This document shows, piece by piece, positions 30,268 through 42,158 of a stretch of DNA of 64,000 nt; positions within the stretch are counted from its first letter, which is position 1, and every line of letters begins with the position of its first letter. A model generated the notes under the pieces. That model made no database searches and was not told the origin of the DNA. It worked only from the letters and a program-made list of their open reading frames with translations. The translations under genes and the position numbers were made by a program. The DNA lies in NCBI RefSeq assembly GCF_014467235.1, contig NZ_NKHP01000006.1:1-64000 (forward strand). The letters are read 5' to 3'. Source of the stretch: Xenorhabdus indica. Lineage in GTDB: Bacteria > Pseudomonadota > Gammaproteobacteria > Enterobacterales > Enterobacteriaceae.

Positions 30268-31236
30268 TTAAGGAAGAATGGAAGGTTGATCTGCCCCTTC
30301 TTTCTCCACTTTCTGCACAACAATATGTTCGCGCTTCATACCGAGTTTCAGTGCCAGTGCAGATGCAACATAGATAGAAGATGCTGTACCGATGGAAACT
30401 CCGATTAACATCGCCAGTGAAAAGCCTTTCAGCATTTCGCCACCGAAGATATAAAGCATCAGCACCACCAGTAATGTTGTTGCTGAAGTCATAATCGTAC
30501 GGCTCAGAGTCTGAGTCAGAGAAACGTTTACGATTTCATATGACGTACCACGACGTATCTTACGGAAGTTCTCACGAATACGATCCGAGACAACAATACT
30601 ATCGTTCAATGAATAACCGATAACGGACATCAACGATGCCACGATAGTCAGGTCAATTTCAATGTGGAATAACGACAATATACCTAATGTAATGATAACG
30701 TCATGAGCAAGCGCAATAACAGCCCCTAACGCCAGACGCCATTCGAAGCGAAATCCAACATAAATCAGGATACAGATCAGTGCCACCAATAGCGCCATTG
30801 CCCCGGTTTGCGCTAACTCGCTTCCTACACTTGGGCCAACAAATTCAACTCGCTTAACAACCGCATCTTTATCAATCTCTGCGTTGATGACCGAGATAAT
30901 TTTATTGCCTAGCTCCTGACCGGCATTACCCGTCACTGGCGGCATACGAACCATGACGTCACGGCTGCTGCCAAAGTTTTGCAGAAGTGGATCTGCAAAA
31001 CCATTTTTCGTCAGGCTCTCACGCATTTTATCCAGATCAGCCGGTTTACTCAGGTTAATCTCAATTACCGTACCTCCGGTAAAATCAAGCCCCCAGTTAA
31101 ACCCGCGAGTTGCTATCATTACGATAGAAGCAACCAACAGCAGAAATGAAACAGTAAAGGCAACGTTGTCCCAGCGCATAAAGTCGATGACTTTACGCCC
31201 ATAGTTTAATTGTTCAACAGAGTAATCCTGTGCCAC
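30268..31236 (-). CDS. secF: Protein translocase accessory subunit SecF
   Basis: The 322-residue inner-membrane protein forms, with SecD, the proton-driven periplasmic motor that assists late steps of Sec export. Six membrane spans are expected; the N-terminal hallmark [16 protein letters not shown] and the membrane motif [17 protein letters not shown] are visible. I choose the GTG at 31236, since [10 protein letters not shown] aligns with the family and AAGGAG lies 7 bases upstream. The longer frame to 31281 overlaps secD. It starts 10 bases after the secD stop. Confidence 0.96.
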   Translation of the reverse strand: MAQDYSVEQLNYGRKVIDFMRWDNVAFTVSFLLLVASIVMIATRGFNWGLDFTGGTVIEINLSKPADLDKMRESLTKNGFADPLLQNFGSSRDVMVRMPPVTGNAGQELGNKIISVINAEIDKDAVVKRVEFVGPSVGSELAQTGAMALLVALICILIYVGFRFEWRLALGAVIALAHDVIITLGILSLFHIEIDLTIVASLMSVIGYSLNDSIVVSDRIRENFRKIRRGTSYEIVNVSLTQTLSRTIMTSATTLLVVLMLYIFGGEMLKGFSLAMLIGVSIGTASSIYVASALALKLGMKREHIVVQKVEKEGADQPSILP

Positions 31237-31246
31237 AACGTGCTCC

Positions 31247-33094
31247 TTAAATTGATAGCTTATTGATACGCTTACCACCATATAATAGGTTCACGATTGC
31301 GCGTGTTCCTATAATGGCAGTGAACATTGACGTCGCTACACCGATGCTGGTTGTGATCGCAAACCCTTTGATAGAACCCGTTCCTACTGCATACAAGATA
31401 ATGGCGGTAATCAGCGTCGTCAGGTTGGCATCAATGATACTGGAAAATGCCCCCTTATAACCTTCATGGATAGCTTGCTGTATGCTCCGCCCGTTACGCA
31501 ATTCTTCTTTGATTCGTTCGTTTATCAAAACGTTCGCATCCACCGCAACAGCCAAAGTCAATACGATACCTGCAATACCCGGCATCGTCAGTGTCGCCCC
31601 CGGTAACAAGGACATAATCCCGACGATCAAGACCAAGTTTGCCAACAGCGCACTACTCGCTATCAAGCCAAATTTACGATAGTAAATCACCATGAACAGT
31701 ACAGAAGAAATCAATCCCCACAAACAAGCTTCAAGCCCTTGCTCAATATTCTGCATACCAAGAGTTGGCCCAATTGTGCGCTCTTCCACAATCTGGATTG
31801 GCGCAATCAGAGCACCTGCACGCAGCAATAATGCCAATTGGCGCGCTTCATTCGGGTTATTAATCCCGGTAATACGGAAATTATTACCCAAACGGGACTG
31901 AATAGTTGCGATGTTGATAACTTCTTCGTGCTTAGCCAGAATTGCCCGGCCATTAGCGTCTTTCTTACCGCTGTCTTTGTACTCCACAAACAGCGTTGCC
32001 ATAGGCTTCTGTAGGTTATCTTTGGTGAAGTTAGACATCGCAGTACCACCGGCACTGTCCAGTGAGATATTAACCTGAGGATACCCGTTCTCATCAGTCC
32101 CCGATGTTGAATCAGTAATATGATCACCGGTCAAGATAACACGCTTGTACAGCACAGCAGGACTACCATCACGGGTATATTTCAGTTCTGAATCACCCGG
32201 AATACGGCCTGATGCAACAGCGCTTTGGTCAACGTTGGTATTTACCAAACGGAATTCCAGCGTTGCAGTTGCCCCAAGAATTTCCTTCGCACGGGCAGTA
32301 TCCTGAATGCCCGGTAATTCAACGACAATACGGTCAGCACCTTGACGTTGTACCAAAGGTTCAGCAACACCCAGTTGGTTAACACGGTTACGCAGGATAG
32401 TGATGTTCTGCTGTACAGCATAGGAACGAGCTTCACGCAAACGTTCATCACTCATGACCGCTTTCAAGGTACTGTTAGCGCCTGTCGAAAACACCAGGTC
32501 GCGATGGCGGGGTACAAGATAGCTTTCTGCTTTAGAGCGGGCATCATTATCACGGAAACGAATTTCTACACCGTAATTCTCCGCCTTGCGGATAGTGGAA
32601 TAAGCAATGCCTTGGTCGCGCAGTTCAGAACGCAGACTATCAATATTCTGTTCCTGAAGTTTACTCATGGCAGTGTCCATATCCACTTCCATCAGGAAGT
32701 GGACCCCTCCGCGCAGGTCTAAGCCTAACTTCATCGGCTCAGCGCCAATTGTGTTTAGCCAGATTGGGGTCGCAGGCGCAAGATTTAATGCCACAACATA
32801 CTGTTCACCCAATGCAGAAACTAAAGCTTCACGAGCACGGAGCTGAATATCCTGGCTATTGAAACGAGCAAGAATTGCCCCATTTTCCAGTGCAATGGAT
32901 TTGCTCTTGATCTGTTCTTTATCTAAAACATTACGGACCTGGTCCAGCGTTTTTTCACTGGCGGCGATACCTCGCGCACCAGTGATTTGCACAGCCGGAT
33001 CCTCACCATAAAGGTTGGGAAGTGCGTAAAGCAGACCGATGAGGATCGCAGCGATCAGCATCAGATACTTCCACAAAGGATAACGGTTCAACAC
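31247..33094 (-). CDS. secD: Protein translocase subunit SecD
   Basis: SecD (615 residues, the same as E. coli) is the large partner of SecF, with a big periplasmic region between the first and second membrane segments. [18 protein letters not shown] is the family signature. The C-terminal membrane part contains [19 protein letters not shown], including the charged residues linked to proton use. It follows yajC by 28 bases, in the conserved yajC-secD-secF operon. Confidence 0.97.
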   Translation of the reverse strand: MLNRYPLWKYLMLIAAILIGLLYALPNLYGEDPAVQITGARGIAASEKTLDQVRNVLDKEQIKSKSIALENGAILARFNSQDIQLRAREALVSALGEQYVVALNLAPATPIWLNTIGAEPMKLGLDLRGGVHFLMEVDMDTAMSKLQEQNIDSLRSELRDQGIAYSTIRKAENYGVEIRFRDNDARSKAESYLVPRHRDLVFSTGANSTLKAVMSDERLREARSYAVQQNITILRNRVNQLGVAEPLVQRQGADRIVVELPGIQDTARAKEILGATATLEFRLVNTNVDQSAVASGRIPGDSELKYTRDGSPAVLYKRVILTGDHITDSTSGTDENGYPQVNISLDSAGGTAMSNFTKDNLQKPMATLFVEYKDSGKKDANGRAILAKHEEVINIATIQSRLGNNFRITGINNPNEARQLALLLRAGALIAPIQIVEERTIGPTLGMQNIEQGLEACLWGLISSVLFMVIYYRKFGLIASSALLANLVLIVGIMSLLPGATLTMPGIAGIVLTLAVAVDANVLINERIKEELRNGRSIQQAIHEGYKGAFSSIIDANLTTLITAIILYAVGTGSIKGFAITTSIGVATSMFTAIIGTRAIVNLLYGGKRINKLSI

Positions 33095-33122
33095 GGCAGT
33101 TCCCTTCGGGAAAATCGGAAAA

Positions 33123-33461
33123 TTAAATAGCCTTCATTGTACCTTTCGGCAAAATGGCAGCGACGAAATCACGTTTGACAGTTATTTCTGTGGTGTCATT
33201 CAGGGCAATTACGATGTAGCCAGTTTCAGACACCTTAGAGACACGACCAACCAAACCACCAGAAGTCAGTACTTCATCTCCTTTGGAGATGGAATCCATC
33301 AGTTTTTTATGTTCTTTGGTGCGTTTTTGTTGCGGACGCAGAATCATGAAATAGAAAATCAAACCGAAAACAACCAGCATGATAATCAGAGAATATGGGT
33401 TTCCCTGAGCTTGCGCTGGCGCACCAGCAGCTGCCGCAGCTTCAGAAATAAAAAAACTCAT
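33123..33461 (-). CDS. yajC: Sec translocon accessory protein YajC
   Basis: This 112-residue single-span membrane protein is associated with Sec[31 protein letters not shown] shows the membrane span and the conserved RPQQKR boundary, and the tail has the [13 protein letters not shown] element. The ATG at 33461 ([11 protein letters not shown]) has GAGGG 8 bases upstream; a TTG codon just before it at 33464 is rejected. Confidence 0.96.
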   Translation of the reverse strand: MSFFISEAAAAAGAPAQAQGNPYSLIIMLVVFGLIFYFMILRPQQKRTKEHKKLMDSISKGDEVLTSGGLVGRVSKVSETGYIVIALNDTTEITVKRDFVAAILPKGTMKAI

Positions 33462-33517
33462 CAAATATCCCTCATTGTTATCGAAAACATCATTTGCGAA
33501 GCATGTATTTTAAAAAA

Positions 33518-33590
33518 TAGTTTCCAAAAACAAGTTTCAAAAAGTGGTTTCCGAAAAATGGTTTGCGAAAAAATGGTTCTCGAAAAATTT
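33518..33590. repeat. Degenerate tandem repeat upstream of yajC
   Basis: About five units of roughly 13-16 bases follow the pattern GTTT-C-GAAAAATG, for example GGTTTCCGAAAAAT and GGTTTGCGAAAAAAT, in the 208-base gap between tgt and yajC. The purpose is unknown; they may reflect slippage. Confidence 0.7.
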
Positions 33591-33669
33591 GCCATCGAAA
33601 ATCGATAATGGCTCGATCAAAAACCAGCCCAATATGCTACACACATTGAGGCTGGTTAGTCACGCCAAA

Positions 33670-34794
<1,125 letters not shown>

Positions 34795-34908
34795 TTAACC
34801 TCCAGACATCAGAAAAACAGTCTGATGTGATATTTAAAAATTATTCAAACCAGCGGAGCTGGAGTGACGAAATTTTTTCTTTTGCTACTATTTTTTTGAA
34901 GCCATAGT

Positions 34909-36018
34909 TTATTTCTTTTGAGGCCATCGCTCTTTTGCAGCCAGAGAATTACGATTAATAAACATCGCATCACCATAACTAAAGAAACGATATTTCTCAG
35001 CTACCGCTGCTTTGTAGGCATCCATGGTATTTTTATAACCCGCAAATGCAGAAACCAGCATAATTAATGTAGATTCCGGTAAATGGAAATTAGTAATCAG
35101 TGCATCAACAACCTGATATTCAAATCCTGGGTAGATAAAGATTTGGGTATCATCGAAAAATGGAGCAATAAGACCATCCCGATAAACACGGGCTGCACTT
35201 TCCAACGAACGAACTGACGTTGTTCCCACTGCCACCACTTTATTGCCACGCGCTTTGCACGCCAGTACAGCATCAACAACGTTCTGCGGTACTTCTGCAT
35301 ATTCGGCGTGCATAACATGATCTTCGATTGCCTCTACACGTACAGGTTGAAAAGTTCCTGCCCCCACATGCAGGGTGACAAAAGCCATTTCTATGCCTTT
35401 TTCACGCAAGGCAGTCAAAAGTGGCTCATCAAAGTGCAACCCGGCGGTTGGTGCAGCAACCGCGCCCGGACGTTCATTGTATACCGTTTGATATAATTCC
35501 CGATCGGCCTCTTCATCAGGGCGAGCAATGTAAGGCGGTAACGGCATATGACCGATTTCATCTAAAATGGTCAGTACATCCCGTTCGTCATCAAAACGAA
35601 TTTCAAATAACGCATCGTGGCGTGCCAACATTGTCGCTTTAATGCCGTTATTTGCCCCAAAGGCATTCTCACCAAGTGCTTTATCCTCACCAAGGATCAA
35701 CTCTGCACCTTCTTTTGGTGCTTTAGATGCACGAACGTGAGCAAGTACTCGCTTGTTATCCAACATCCTTTCTACTAAAACTTCCAATTTGCCACCTGTT
35801 GCCTTACGACCAAACAAGCGAGCAGGAATAACTCGGGTATTATTGAAAACTAACAAATCTCCCGCGTCCAATTTATCCAGCACATCAGTAAAAATGCCGT
35901 GTGTCAGCTCACCTGTTTCCCCGTTAAGGGAGAGCAAGCGGCAGCCACTGCGCTGTGATTGGGGATAATGAGCAATTAGCTCTTCTGGCAGTTCAAATGT
36001 AAAATCAGCGACACGCAT
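34909..36018 (-). CDS. queA: S-adenosylmethionine:tRNA ribosyltransferase-isomerase QueA
   Basis: QueA transfers and rearranges the ribosyl moiety of S-adenosylmethionine onto preQ1-tRNA, giving epoxyqueuosine. From [20 protein letters not shown] (ATG 36018) the product has 369 residues. Signatures include [40 protein letters not shown] and [13 protein letters not shown]. An in-frame ATG at 36036 adds 6 residues and cannot be excluded, because neither start has a strong ribosome site. About 12 extra residues relative to E. coli lie near residue 130 (the [16 protein letters not shown] stretch). Confidence 0.95.
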   Translation of the reverse strand: MRVADFTFELPEELIAHYPQSQRSGCRLLSLNGETGELTHGIFTDVLDKLDAGDLLVFNNTRVIPARLFGRKATGGKLEVLVERMLDNKRVLAHVRASKAPKEGAELILGEDKALGENAFGANNGIKATMLARHDALFEIRFDDERDVLTILDEIGHMPLPPYIARPDEEADRELYQTVYNERPGAVAAPTAGLHFDEPLLTALREKGIEMAFVTLHVGAGTFQPVRVEAIEDHVMHAEYAEVPQNVVDAVLACKARGNKVVAVGTTSVRSLESAARVYRDGLIAPFFDDTQIFIYPGFEYQVVDALITNFHLPESTLIMLVSAFAGYKNTMDAYKAAVAEKYRFFSYGDAMFINRNSLAAKERWPQKK

Positions 36019-36124
36019 TTTATCTGTATCATTCAAAAAAACAGACGGACTAGTCTAGTGCTGCACAGACAATGGTGCAAGAAAGAAGCATATTAGTTTC
36101 ACTATTTACGCTATACTCTTCCCC

Positions 36125-36748
36125 ATGAATTTTCTCGCACACCTGCATTTGGCAGCATTATCCGAAAGCTCTTTACTGGGTAATTTAATGGCAGATTTTG
36201 TCCGTGGTTCCCCAGAAGGCTTATTCAGCGCCGATATTGTATCGGGTATTCGTCTGCACCGCAGAATAGACAGCCTGACAGATAATCATCCTTTGGTCAT
36301 TGAAGCCCGAACGTTATTCCGTAGTGAATATCGGCGTGTAGCACCTATAACTCTTGATATCACCTGGGATCATTTTTTATCCCGACACTGGAATAAACTT
36401 GAAAAAAATTACTCTTTACCGGAATTTGTTCACCTTGCCCACCACCAAATAAAGCCCCATCTCGGTTCCACTCCTGAAAAATTTCAGGAATTGAACCAAT
36501 ATCTCTGGTCACAAAATTTGTTGATCCGTTACGCTGATCTGACATGTATTGCTAATGTCCTGCAAAGTATGGCAAGGAGACGACCGAAATTATCAGCACT
36601 GGCGGGATCGTACCAAGATGTTGAAAATCATTACTCTGATTTTGAGGCACTATTTTGGCAGTTTTACCCTCAAATGATGGTCTTAGCCGCAGAAAAGCGC
36701 TTACTGGAACAGAAAATTTCTCCGGAACCTTGCACTTTTACCAAATAG
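36125..36748 (+). CDS. acpH: Acyl carrier protein phosphodiesterase AcpH
   Basis: The 207-residue protein matches AcpH (YajB), which removes the phosphopantetheine group from holo-[41 protein letters not shown] and [11 protein letters not shown] contain the His/Asp residues of the HD-like metal site. It is slightly longer than E. coli AcpH (193). It lies divergent from queA across 106 bases, as in E. coli. Confidence 0.92.
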   Translation: MNFLAHLHLAALSESSLLGNLMADFVRGSPEGLFSADIVSGIRLHRRIDSLTDNHPLVIEARTLFRSEYRRVAPITLDITWDHFLSRHWNKLEKNYSLPEFVHLAHHQIKPHLGSTPEKFQELNQYLWSQNLLIRYADLTCIANVLQSMARRRPKLSALAGSYQDVENHYSDFEALFWQFYPQMMVLAAEKRLLEQKISPEPCTFTK

Positions 36749-36790
36749 CTTTATCTTATTGTAGGCGAAAAGGAATTAAAAATAGATTAT

Positions 36791-36809
36791 TAATAGGTAG
36801 AACCTATTA
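36791..36809. promoter_or_regulatory. Candidate operator upstream of the peroxiredoxin gene
   Basis: TAATAGGTAGAACCTATTA is a 19-base palindrome (8-base arms, 3-base centre) about 110 bases before the peroxiredoxin start. It is suited to a dimeric regulator, but the regulator cannot be named. Confidence 0.45.
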
Positions 36810-36916
36810 TATCAATTGGTATTTTATCCTTTATTGCTATAACCTAATTCCTTATGCTGTAGCCCGTTTCCACAAATACCTAAGGGTAGAATTTTTTAAA
36901 ATCACAGGAGTCAATT

Positions 36917-37519
36917 ATGGTTTTAGTAACCCGCCAAGCCCCTGACTTTACAGCTGCTGCGGTTCTCGGTAACGGTGAGATCGTTGATAACTTCAACCTG
37001 AAAAAACATCTGAATGGTCGTCCAGCCGTTATCTTCTTCTGGCCAATGGACTTCACTTTCGTTTGTCCATCAGAGCTGATTGCTTTCGATCACCGTTATG
37101 AAGAATTCCAAAAACGCGGTTTTGAAGTTATCGGTGTTTCTTTCGACTCTGAATTCGTTCACAACGCATGGCGCAAGACCCCAATCAACGAAGGCGGTAT
37201 CGGCGAAGTCAAATACCCAATGGTTGCTGACATCAAACGTGACATCATGAAAGCATACGGTATTGAGCACCCAGAAGCGGGGGTTGCTTTACGTGGCTCT
37301 TTCCTGATCGATAAAAATGGGGTTGTTCGTCATCAGGTTGTTAACGATCTGCCACTGGGCCGAAACATTGACGAAATGCTGCGTATGGTTGATGCACTGC
37401 AATTCCACGAAGAACACGGCGAAGTTTGTCCTGCACAGTGGGCCAAAGGTCAAGAAGGTATGGGCGCTTCCCCAGAAGGCGTAGCTAAGTACCTGACCAA
37501 AAATGCTGACAAACTGTAA
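36917..37519 (+). CDS. Typical 2-Cys peroxiredoxin (AhpC/TSA family)
   Basis: The 200-residue enzyme reduces hydrogen and organic peroxides with thiol electrons. The peroxidatic Cys50 lies in FWPMDFTFVCPSE and the resolving Cys171 in GEVCPAQW. The GGIG motif is present (NEGGIGEVKYP) but the C-terminal YF motif of overoxidation-sensitive enzymes is absent (KYLTKNADKL). It is closer to the TsaA-type peroxiredoxins than to E. coli AhpC, and no AhpF gene follows. ACAGGAG lies upstream of the ATG. It stands alone between a palindrome-bearing promoter region and a terminator. Confidence 0.92.
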   Translation: MVLVTRQAPDFTAAAVLGNGEIVDNFNLKKHLNGRPAVIFFWPMDFTFVCPSELIAFDHRYEEFQKRGFEVIGVSFDSEFVHNAWRKTPINEGGIGEVKYPMVADIKRDIMKAYGIEHPEAGVALRGSFLIDKNGVVRHQVVNDLPLGRNIDEMLRMVDALQFHEEHGEVCPAQWAKGQEGMGASPEGVAKYLTKNADKL

Positions 37520-37571
37520 TCTCCGTCAGTATTCAATCCGTTAATAGCTTCACATTGTTAACGGAGCCTTC

Positions 37572-37601
37572 AAACCAGCCGTACTATCGGCTGGTTTTTT
37601 T
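37572..37601 (+). terminator. Rho-independent terminator of the peroxiredoxin gene
   Basis: The stem ACCAGCCG/CGGCTGGT (37574-37581 with 37588-37595) encloses a six-base loop and runs into a stretch of seven T residues. Confidence 0.93.
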
Positions 37602-37728
37602 GACAGACGCCCAAAAATTCACCTTCCCAAAATCCCAGGTTTTCTATAAGGTAACATCACAAATAATTAACAAAAACCTTATAATTTTCTAGGGCTTTTA
37701 TTCAACAACCCGAAGATAAGGAGCAAAA

Positions 37729-39492
37729 ATGCTCAAGACATGGAAAATCCCGCTCATCGCTATCTCGTTATTCGTATCCTCTACTCTTTATGCTGCTACC
37801 GAACTTGCTGTTGAAGCCAAACAAGGCATGGTAGTCAGTGCACAACATCTGGCATCACAAGTTGGTATTGATATCCTCAAAATGGGGGGCAATGCTATTG
37901 ATGCTGCGGTTGCTGTGGGCTATGCAGAAGCTGTGGTCAATCCCTGCTGCGGGAATATCGGTGGAGGGGGTTTTATGACCATCCATCTGGCAGATGGTAC
38001 AGATACTTTCATTAATTTTCGTGAAACAGCACCAGCGGCTGCCAGTGCCAATATGTATCTGGATAAAGAAGGTAATGTTATTAAAGGTGCCAGCTTATAT
38101 GGTTATAAAGCCATCGGTGTGCCCGGCACAGTTATGGGACTGGATACCGCACTGCAAAAATACGGTACGTTAACCCGGGAGCAAGTCATGGCACCGGCAA
38201 TCAAGCTGGCACGTGAAGGTTATATCCTGACCCGTGGTGATACGGATATTATGGACACCACTGTCAAACGCTTTGCTCAAGATCCAGAAACTGCCCGCAT
38301 CTTCCTGCGCAAAGATGGAACGCCTTTCCAGCCAGGAGACAGACTGGTTCAAACTGATTTAGCCAACACGCTGGAGATGATTGCCAAACAAGGGCCAGAT
38401 GCCTTTTATCACGGTAAAATTCCACAAATCATTGAGGAAACCTCAAAGAAATCTGGAGGGATCATTACAGCGACTGATTTTGCCAATTACACTATCACCG
38501 AAACCACACCAGTCACCTGTAGCTATCGCGGATATAAATTTATCTCTTCCCCTCCTCCCAGCTCCGGTGGCGTCACACTGTGCGAAATACTGAACATTGT
38601 CGAAGGTTACGATCTCAAATCCATGGGATTCAACTCTGCCGCCTATATCCATACATTGACGGAAGCCATGCGCCACGCCTACATAGACAGAAATACTTAC
38701 CTTGGTGATCCTGCGTTTATCAAAAATCCGCTTGATCGTCTATTAAGTAAAAGCTATGCAGAATCTATCAGAAAAGAGATACAGCCAAACAAAGCAACTC
38801 CGTCAAAACAGGTTCAACCGGGTATTGGCCCACACGAAAAACCAGAAACAACCCACTATTCTGTCGTAGATAAAGATGGTAACGCAGTATCAACAACCTA
38901 TACCATTAATGGGCGCTTTGGTGCTGTTGTCATCGCCCCTGGTACTGGCTTTTTCCTGAACGATGAAATGGATGACTTTACCACTAAGGTTGGGGAAAAG
39001 AATATGTATGGATTAGTTCAAGGAGCAACCAACTCCATCGCCCCTGGTAAGCGCCCACTATCATCCATGAGTCCGACACTCGTGACTAAAGATAATAAAA
39101 TTTTTCTGGTCCTGGGCTCTCCGGGTGGTTCAAGGATTATCTCTATCACCTTACAGGCTGCTTTGAATATCATTGAGTTTGGTATGCCCCCGCAAGAAGC
39201 AGTTAACAGTCCGCGCATTCATCATCAATGGCTGCCAGATGAAGTCTATTATGAACAACGTGGCCTTTCGAAAGACACCTTAAATTTACTGAAAAAAATG
39301 GGGTACAAAATGGTAGAGCAGACTCCATGGGGCGCAACTGAATTAATCATGATAGGTTTACCGGGTGCTGCTGGTGTTTCTCCAGCCAATTCATCAGGCA
39401 ATGATTCCTTCGTCTCAGGCAAAGTTCGCGAAGGATATATCTATGGTGCCAATGATGTACGCCGACCTGCTGGCGCAGCTATTGGCTACTAA
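37729..39492 (+). CDS. ggt: Gamma-glutamyltranspeptidase Ggt
   Basis: The 587-residue Ntn-hydrolase precursor is exported and self-cleaves to give a heterodimer that hydrolyses or transfers gamma-glutamyl groups, for example from glutathione. A signal peptide (WKIPLIAISLFVSSTLYA) ends near residue 22. The autocatalytic nucleophile is Thr374, at the start of TTHYSVVDKDGNAVSTTYT. GNIGGGGFMTIH, NFRETAP and SSMSPTLVTKD are conserved, and LGSPGGSRII forms part of the active site. GATAAGGAG lies before the ATG. A hairpin at 39588-39620 follows. Confidence 0.95.
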   Translation: MLKTWKIPLIAISLFVSSTLYAATELAVEAKQGMVVSAQHLASQVGIDILKMGGNAIDAAVAVGYAEAVVNPCCGNIGGGGFMTIHLADGTDTFINFRETAPAAASANMYLDKEGNVIKGASLYGYKAIGVPGTVMGLDTALQKYGTLTREQVMAPAIKLAREGYILTRGDTDIMDTTVKRFAQDPETARIFLRKDGTPFQPGDRLVQTDLANTLEMIAKQGPDAFYHGKIPQIIEETSKKSGGIITATDFANYTITETTPVTCSYRGYKFISSPPPSSGGVTLCEILNIVEGYDLKSMGFNSAAYIHTLTEAMRHAYIDRNTYLGDPAFIKNPLDRLLSKSYAESIRKEIQPNKATPSKQVQPGIGPHEKPETTHYSVVDKDGNAVSTTYTINGRFGAVVIAPGTGFFLNDEMDDFTTKVGEKNMYGLVQGATNSIAPGKRPLSSMSPTLVTKDNKIFLVLGSPGGSRIISITLQAALNIIEFGMPPQEAVNSPRIHHQWLPDEVYYEQRGLSKDTLNLLKKMGYKMVEQTPWGATELIMIGLPGAAGVSPANSSGNDSFVSGKVREGYIYGANDVRRPAGAAIGY

Positions 39493-39510
39493 TGATTAGC
39501 AACTATATCT

Positions 39511-39569
39511 TATGGATTTCAAGATGCAGCCAACAAAGATGTAACTTGAAAGACGACGGGTATAAATAA
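39511..39569. repeat. Mini-ERIC repeat, copy A
   Basis: This 59-base element contains TGCAGCCAACAAAGATG and ACTTGAAAGACGACGGGTAT, matching an ERIC end with its centre deleted. A near-identical copy lies at 63417-63475. The internal partial palindrome (TTTCAAG ... CTTGAAA) can fold. Confidence 0.75.
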
Positions 39570-39587
39570 GAACAGCTAAACAATAAA

Positions 39588-39620
39588 TTATTTTAGGGGC
39601 AATGAACGCCCCTAAAATAA
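39588..39620. terminator. Bidirectional-type hairpin between ggt and the truncated toxin
   Basis: TTATTTTAGGGGC and GCCCCTAAAATAA form a perfect 13-base-pair stem with a 7-base loop. The A/T arms give T-rich tails in either direction, so it could terminate both ggt and the leftward toxin-antitoxin transcript. Confidence 0.8.
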
Positions 39621-39682
39621 CAAATGAACTTCAATCAGATTGCGACCAATTTAAATAGCCAAATGATTCGTACTCATTTTGG

Positions 39683-39880
39683 CTATCTGTTAGGGATTAC
39701 GGTAATGTAATCACTGACAAAATCTATCAACTTGCTTTTAATGATTACCTCCCATATAGACGCCGCACTAAAACAAAGGGTTTTGCCAGTATCTTCCAGA
39801 AGATCAATAATATCAGTTTTCAGTTTTTCCGGTTCATATGCCATAAACAACAAGATGTTGGTATCTAACAGCACTTCCAT
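39683..39880 (-). pseudogene. Truncated PIN-domain toxin (VapC-like)
   Basis: The 65-residue product begins MEVLLDTNILLFMAYEPEKL and has SAASIWEVIIKSKL, the first two acidic elements of a PIN ribonuclease (Asp6 and the Glu of SIWE). PIN toxins of this type usually have about 125-135 residues. The second half with the remaining acidic residues is missing, and no continuation is visible in other frames downstream. It is therefore probably inactive. It overlaps its antitoxin gene by one base. Confidence 0.8.
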
Positions 39881-40125
39881 TAAGAATATTTTCCTTCGAA
39901 CATATCAATAAGTTCTGCGCTGTTCATATCGTCAAAATTAGCGGGAATACTACCTTTGCCTTTCAGGAAACCTAATTTTTGCTTAGGCTTCTCTTCTCTG
40001 TATGCGACGACTTTAACCAGTGCATGACCATCTTTGGCGATCACCACGGGTTCTCCAGTGCGAGCAACTTTCTGAACAATTTTGGACAGGTTGGTTTTCG
40101 CATTGTAGATGTTAACTTTTCCCAT
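39880..40125 (-). CDS. Phd/YefM-family antitoxin
   Basis: The 81-residue protein begins MGKVNIYNAKTNLSKIVQKV and continues TGEPVVIAKDGHALVKVVAY. This is the Phd/YefM antitoxin fold that binds its own promoter and neutralises a toxin. The C-terminal toxin-binding tail (MNSAELIDMFEGKYS) looks intact. It is followed by a truncated PIN toxin, so it may be a relic or still act against a related toxin elsewhere. Confidence 0.85.
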   Translation of the reverse strand: MGKVNIYNAKTNLSKIVQKVARTGEPVVIAKDGHALVKVVAYREEKPKQKLGFLKGKGSIPANFDDMNSAELIDMFEGKYS

Positions 40126-40215
40126 AACATCACTTCATGATGTACACATTTTGAGCATATTTGTTTTTATTAATCTAGCCAATTAGGCTAGACCAATTTA
40201 TGGATTTATCGACTG

Positions 40216-41556
40216 TCAAAGCTGCTCCTGTTGAACTTCATGCTTTGGGATTTTTGTCGAGCCTACGGCGCGATCGTAAATAGCAAACACCATGACAGAC
40301 AACAGAGTCGGCATTAACCATGCCAGCCCTTGCTCTGCCAATGGCAAATATTCTGCCCATGTTGGTAATAAGTGAACCAGATACTCAGACGCTTTAACCG
40401 CATCCAGGATCCCAAATGCCAGGCTAACCAGCATAGCGGGAGCCAAAATACGGGTGAAATTATTCCACCAACGTTTTGTAAAACTCAATAATATCAATGC
40501 AATACAAGGCGGATAAATTGCCGTAAGCACCGGAATTGAAAATGCAATCAGATGGCTCAAACCCAAATTAGAAACCAGCATAGAGAACAACCCCAGGCTC
40601 AGAACTAGAGAACGATAAGAGAGCGGCAGATAACGGCTGAAAAACTCAGCACAAGCACAGGTCAAACCGACTGCTGTTCCTATACAGGCAAGGAAAATCA
40701 ATACCGCCAGTAAGAAGCTCCCATAATTTCCAAAAGTATTCTGAACATAAACATGCAGGATCTCTGCACCATTTTTAGCTGTTGGTATTAACGTTCCACT
40801 CGCCTCCCCCAATTTGAACAAAGAGAGGTAAACCAGAGTCAGACAAAGCCCTGCAATCAAACCCGCATACATAGCGTAACGGGTCAACAATATAGAAGAC
40901 TCCACTCCTCTGGAACGCGCAGCATTAACGATAACAATGCCGAATACCATTGCCCCCAGTGTATCCATAGTTAAATATCCATTCACAAAACCATTTGAGA
41001 ATGGGATTTCCTGATAAGTATTAGAGGCAGGGATAGGGCTACCAGCAGGCCACAATAATGTCGCAATACCCAGGATAGCCAGCGCCAGCATTTTGACAGG
41101 AGCCAGTATACGTCCGATATTATCCAGTAATCTCCCCGGATAAAGTGCAATGAGGATCACCAGTAGGAAATAGATGACGCTATAAATAAAAAGCGGAAGC
41201 TTACCGTCTCCTGTCAGCGGCGCAATACCCACTTCAAAAGAAACCGTTGCAGTTCTTGGTGTTGCAAACAGCGGCCCAACAGCCAGATAACAGACAGTCG
41301 CCAGTACTAAGCCCGCCATTTTACCGATAGGAGAACTCAACGTTTCAATTCCGCCCCCTGCTTTCGCCAGAGCAATAACGGTGATGACTGGTAGGCCTAC
41401 CGCAGTAATCAAGAAACCAGCAGCAGCAATCCAAACATGCTCACCCGCCTGCAAACCAACCATAGGCGGAAAAATAATATTTCCCGCTCCAACAAACAAG
41501 GCAAAGGTCATAAAACCTAATGCCAAAATATCTTTAGATGATAAACGATATGCCAT
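40216..41556 (-). CDS. brnQ: Branched-chain amino acid transporter BrnQ, copy 1
   Basis: The 446-residue inner-membrane protein is a Na+-coupled transporter of leucine, isoleucine and valine (LIVCS family) with about 12 membrane spans. The N-terminal [21 protein letters not shown] is the family signature. It is about 90 percent identical over the first 100 residues to the second copy at 42224-43558, clearly a tandem duplication; this downstream copy would be the extra one relative to E. coli, where phoR is followed by one brnQ. Confidence 0.94.
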   Translation of the reverse strand: MAYRLSSKDILALGFMTFALFVGAGNIIFPPMVGLQAGEHVWIAAAGFLITAVGLPVITVIALAKAGGGIETLSSPIGKMAGLVLATVCYLAVGPLFATPRTATVSFEVGIAPLTGDGKLPLFIYSVIYFLLVILIALYPGRLLDNIGRILAPVKMLALAILGIATLLWPAGSPIPASNTYQEIPFSNGFVNGYLTMDTLGAMVFGIVIVNAARSRGVESSILLTRYAMYAGLIAGLCLTLVYLSLFKLGEASGTLIPTAKNGAEILHVYVQNTFGNYGSFLLAVLIFLACIGTAVGLTCACAEFFSRYLPLSYRSLVLSLGLFSMLVSNLGLSHLIAFSIPVLTAIYPPCIALILLSFTKRWWNNFTRILAPAMLVSLAFGILDAVKASEYLVHLLPTWAEYLPLAEQGLAWLMPTLLSVMVFAIYDRAVGSTKIPKHEVQQEQL

Positions 41557-41689
41557 AGTGATTGATAATAAATTATTGTTAAATATGAAATAGTAAATGC
41601 TATATATTTAGTTACGCATGTAAATAAAGTAACTATTGCAATTACTGAAATTTTCATTGGTGAGACTAAATTCTTACTTTAATGCGGGG

Positions 41690-41930
41690 AGCGTTTTATA
41701 TTCAATGATACCCGTAAGATAAAAAATGATAGTAACAACTAGAATCGCCAATAACAGACCATAAGTAAAGCTTTTATATCGCCAAAAGACAAGTAGCAAA
41801 CCAAAATGCAGAATAATATCCTAAACTAATTTTTAAAAATAGTGATTATTATTATCTATAATTGAATGCATAATATATGATTTGCATTTTTTATTCATTT
41901 TCATCAATAACCCTTAAATTTACCCACCAA
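41690..41930 (-). repeat. Duplicated upstream region of brnQ, copy 1
   Basis: This DNA aligns with 43680-43910 upstream of the other brnQ gene, for example AACTAATTTTTAAAA followed by AGTGATTATTAT and ATGATTTGCA in both. The duplication unit therefore covered the gene plus at least 300 bases of its control region. Confidence 0.8.
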
Positions 41931-42158
41931 GCATCTTCTAATAATTATTGAGTTCAACAGAAAATTTATTAGTTATAATCTATATAGCTTTTCAAAATGA
42001 CAGGACTATTCCTTACCTCGCACGATGTGTGGGGTAAGGAAACACCACATGCCAATATTCTCACTATTATGAAAAGATATATAGTGGAATTTAGTTTTAT
42101 ATTTATTGATAGATATTATTATTATTTTATAGGAAAGACAGAGCCAACAGGTATCAAA

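Noticed and set aside
33518..33590. Repeat array considered as a CRISPR
   Set aside because: The units are degenerate, of about 15 bases and contiguous, with no spacers of constant length and no cas genes.
36655..36945. 96-codon frame between acpH and the peroxiredoxin gene
   Set aside because: It overlaps both genes in the wrong frame and contains promoter DNA with a palindrome.
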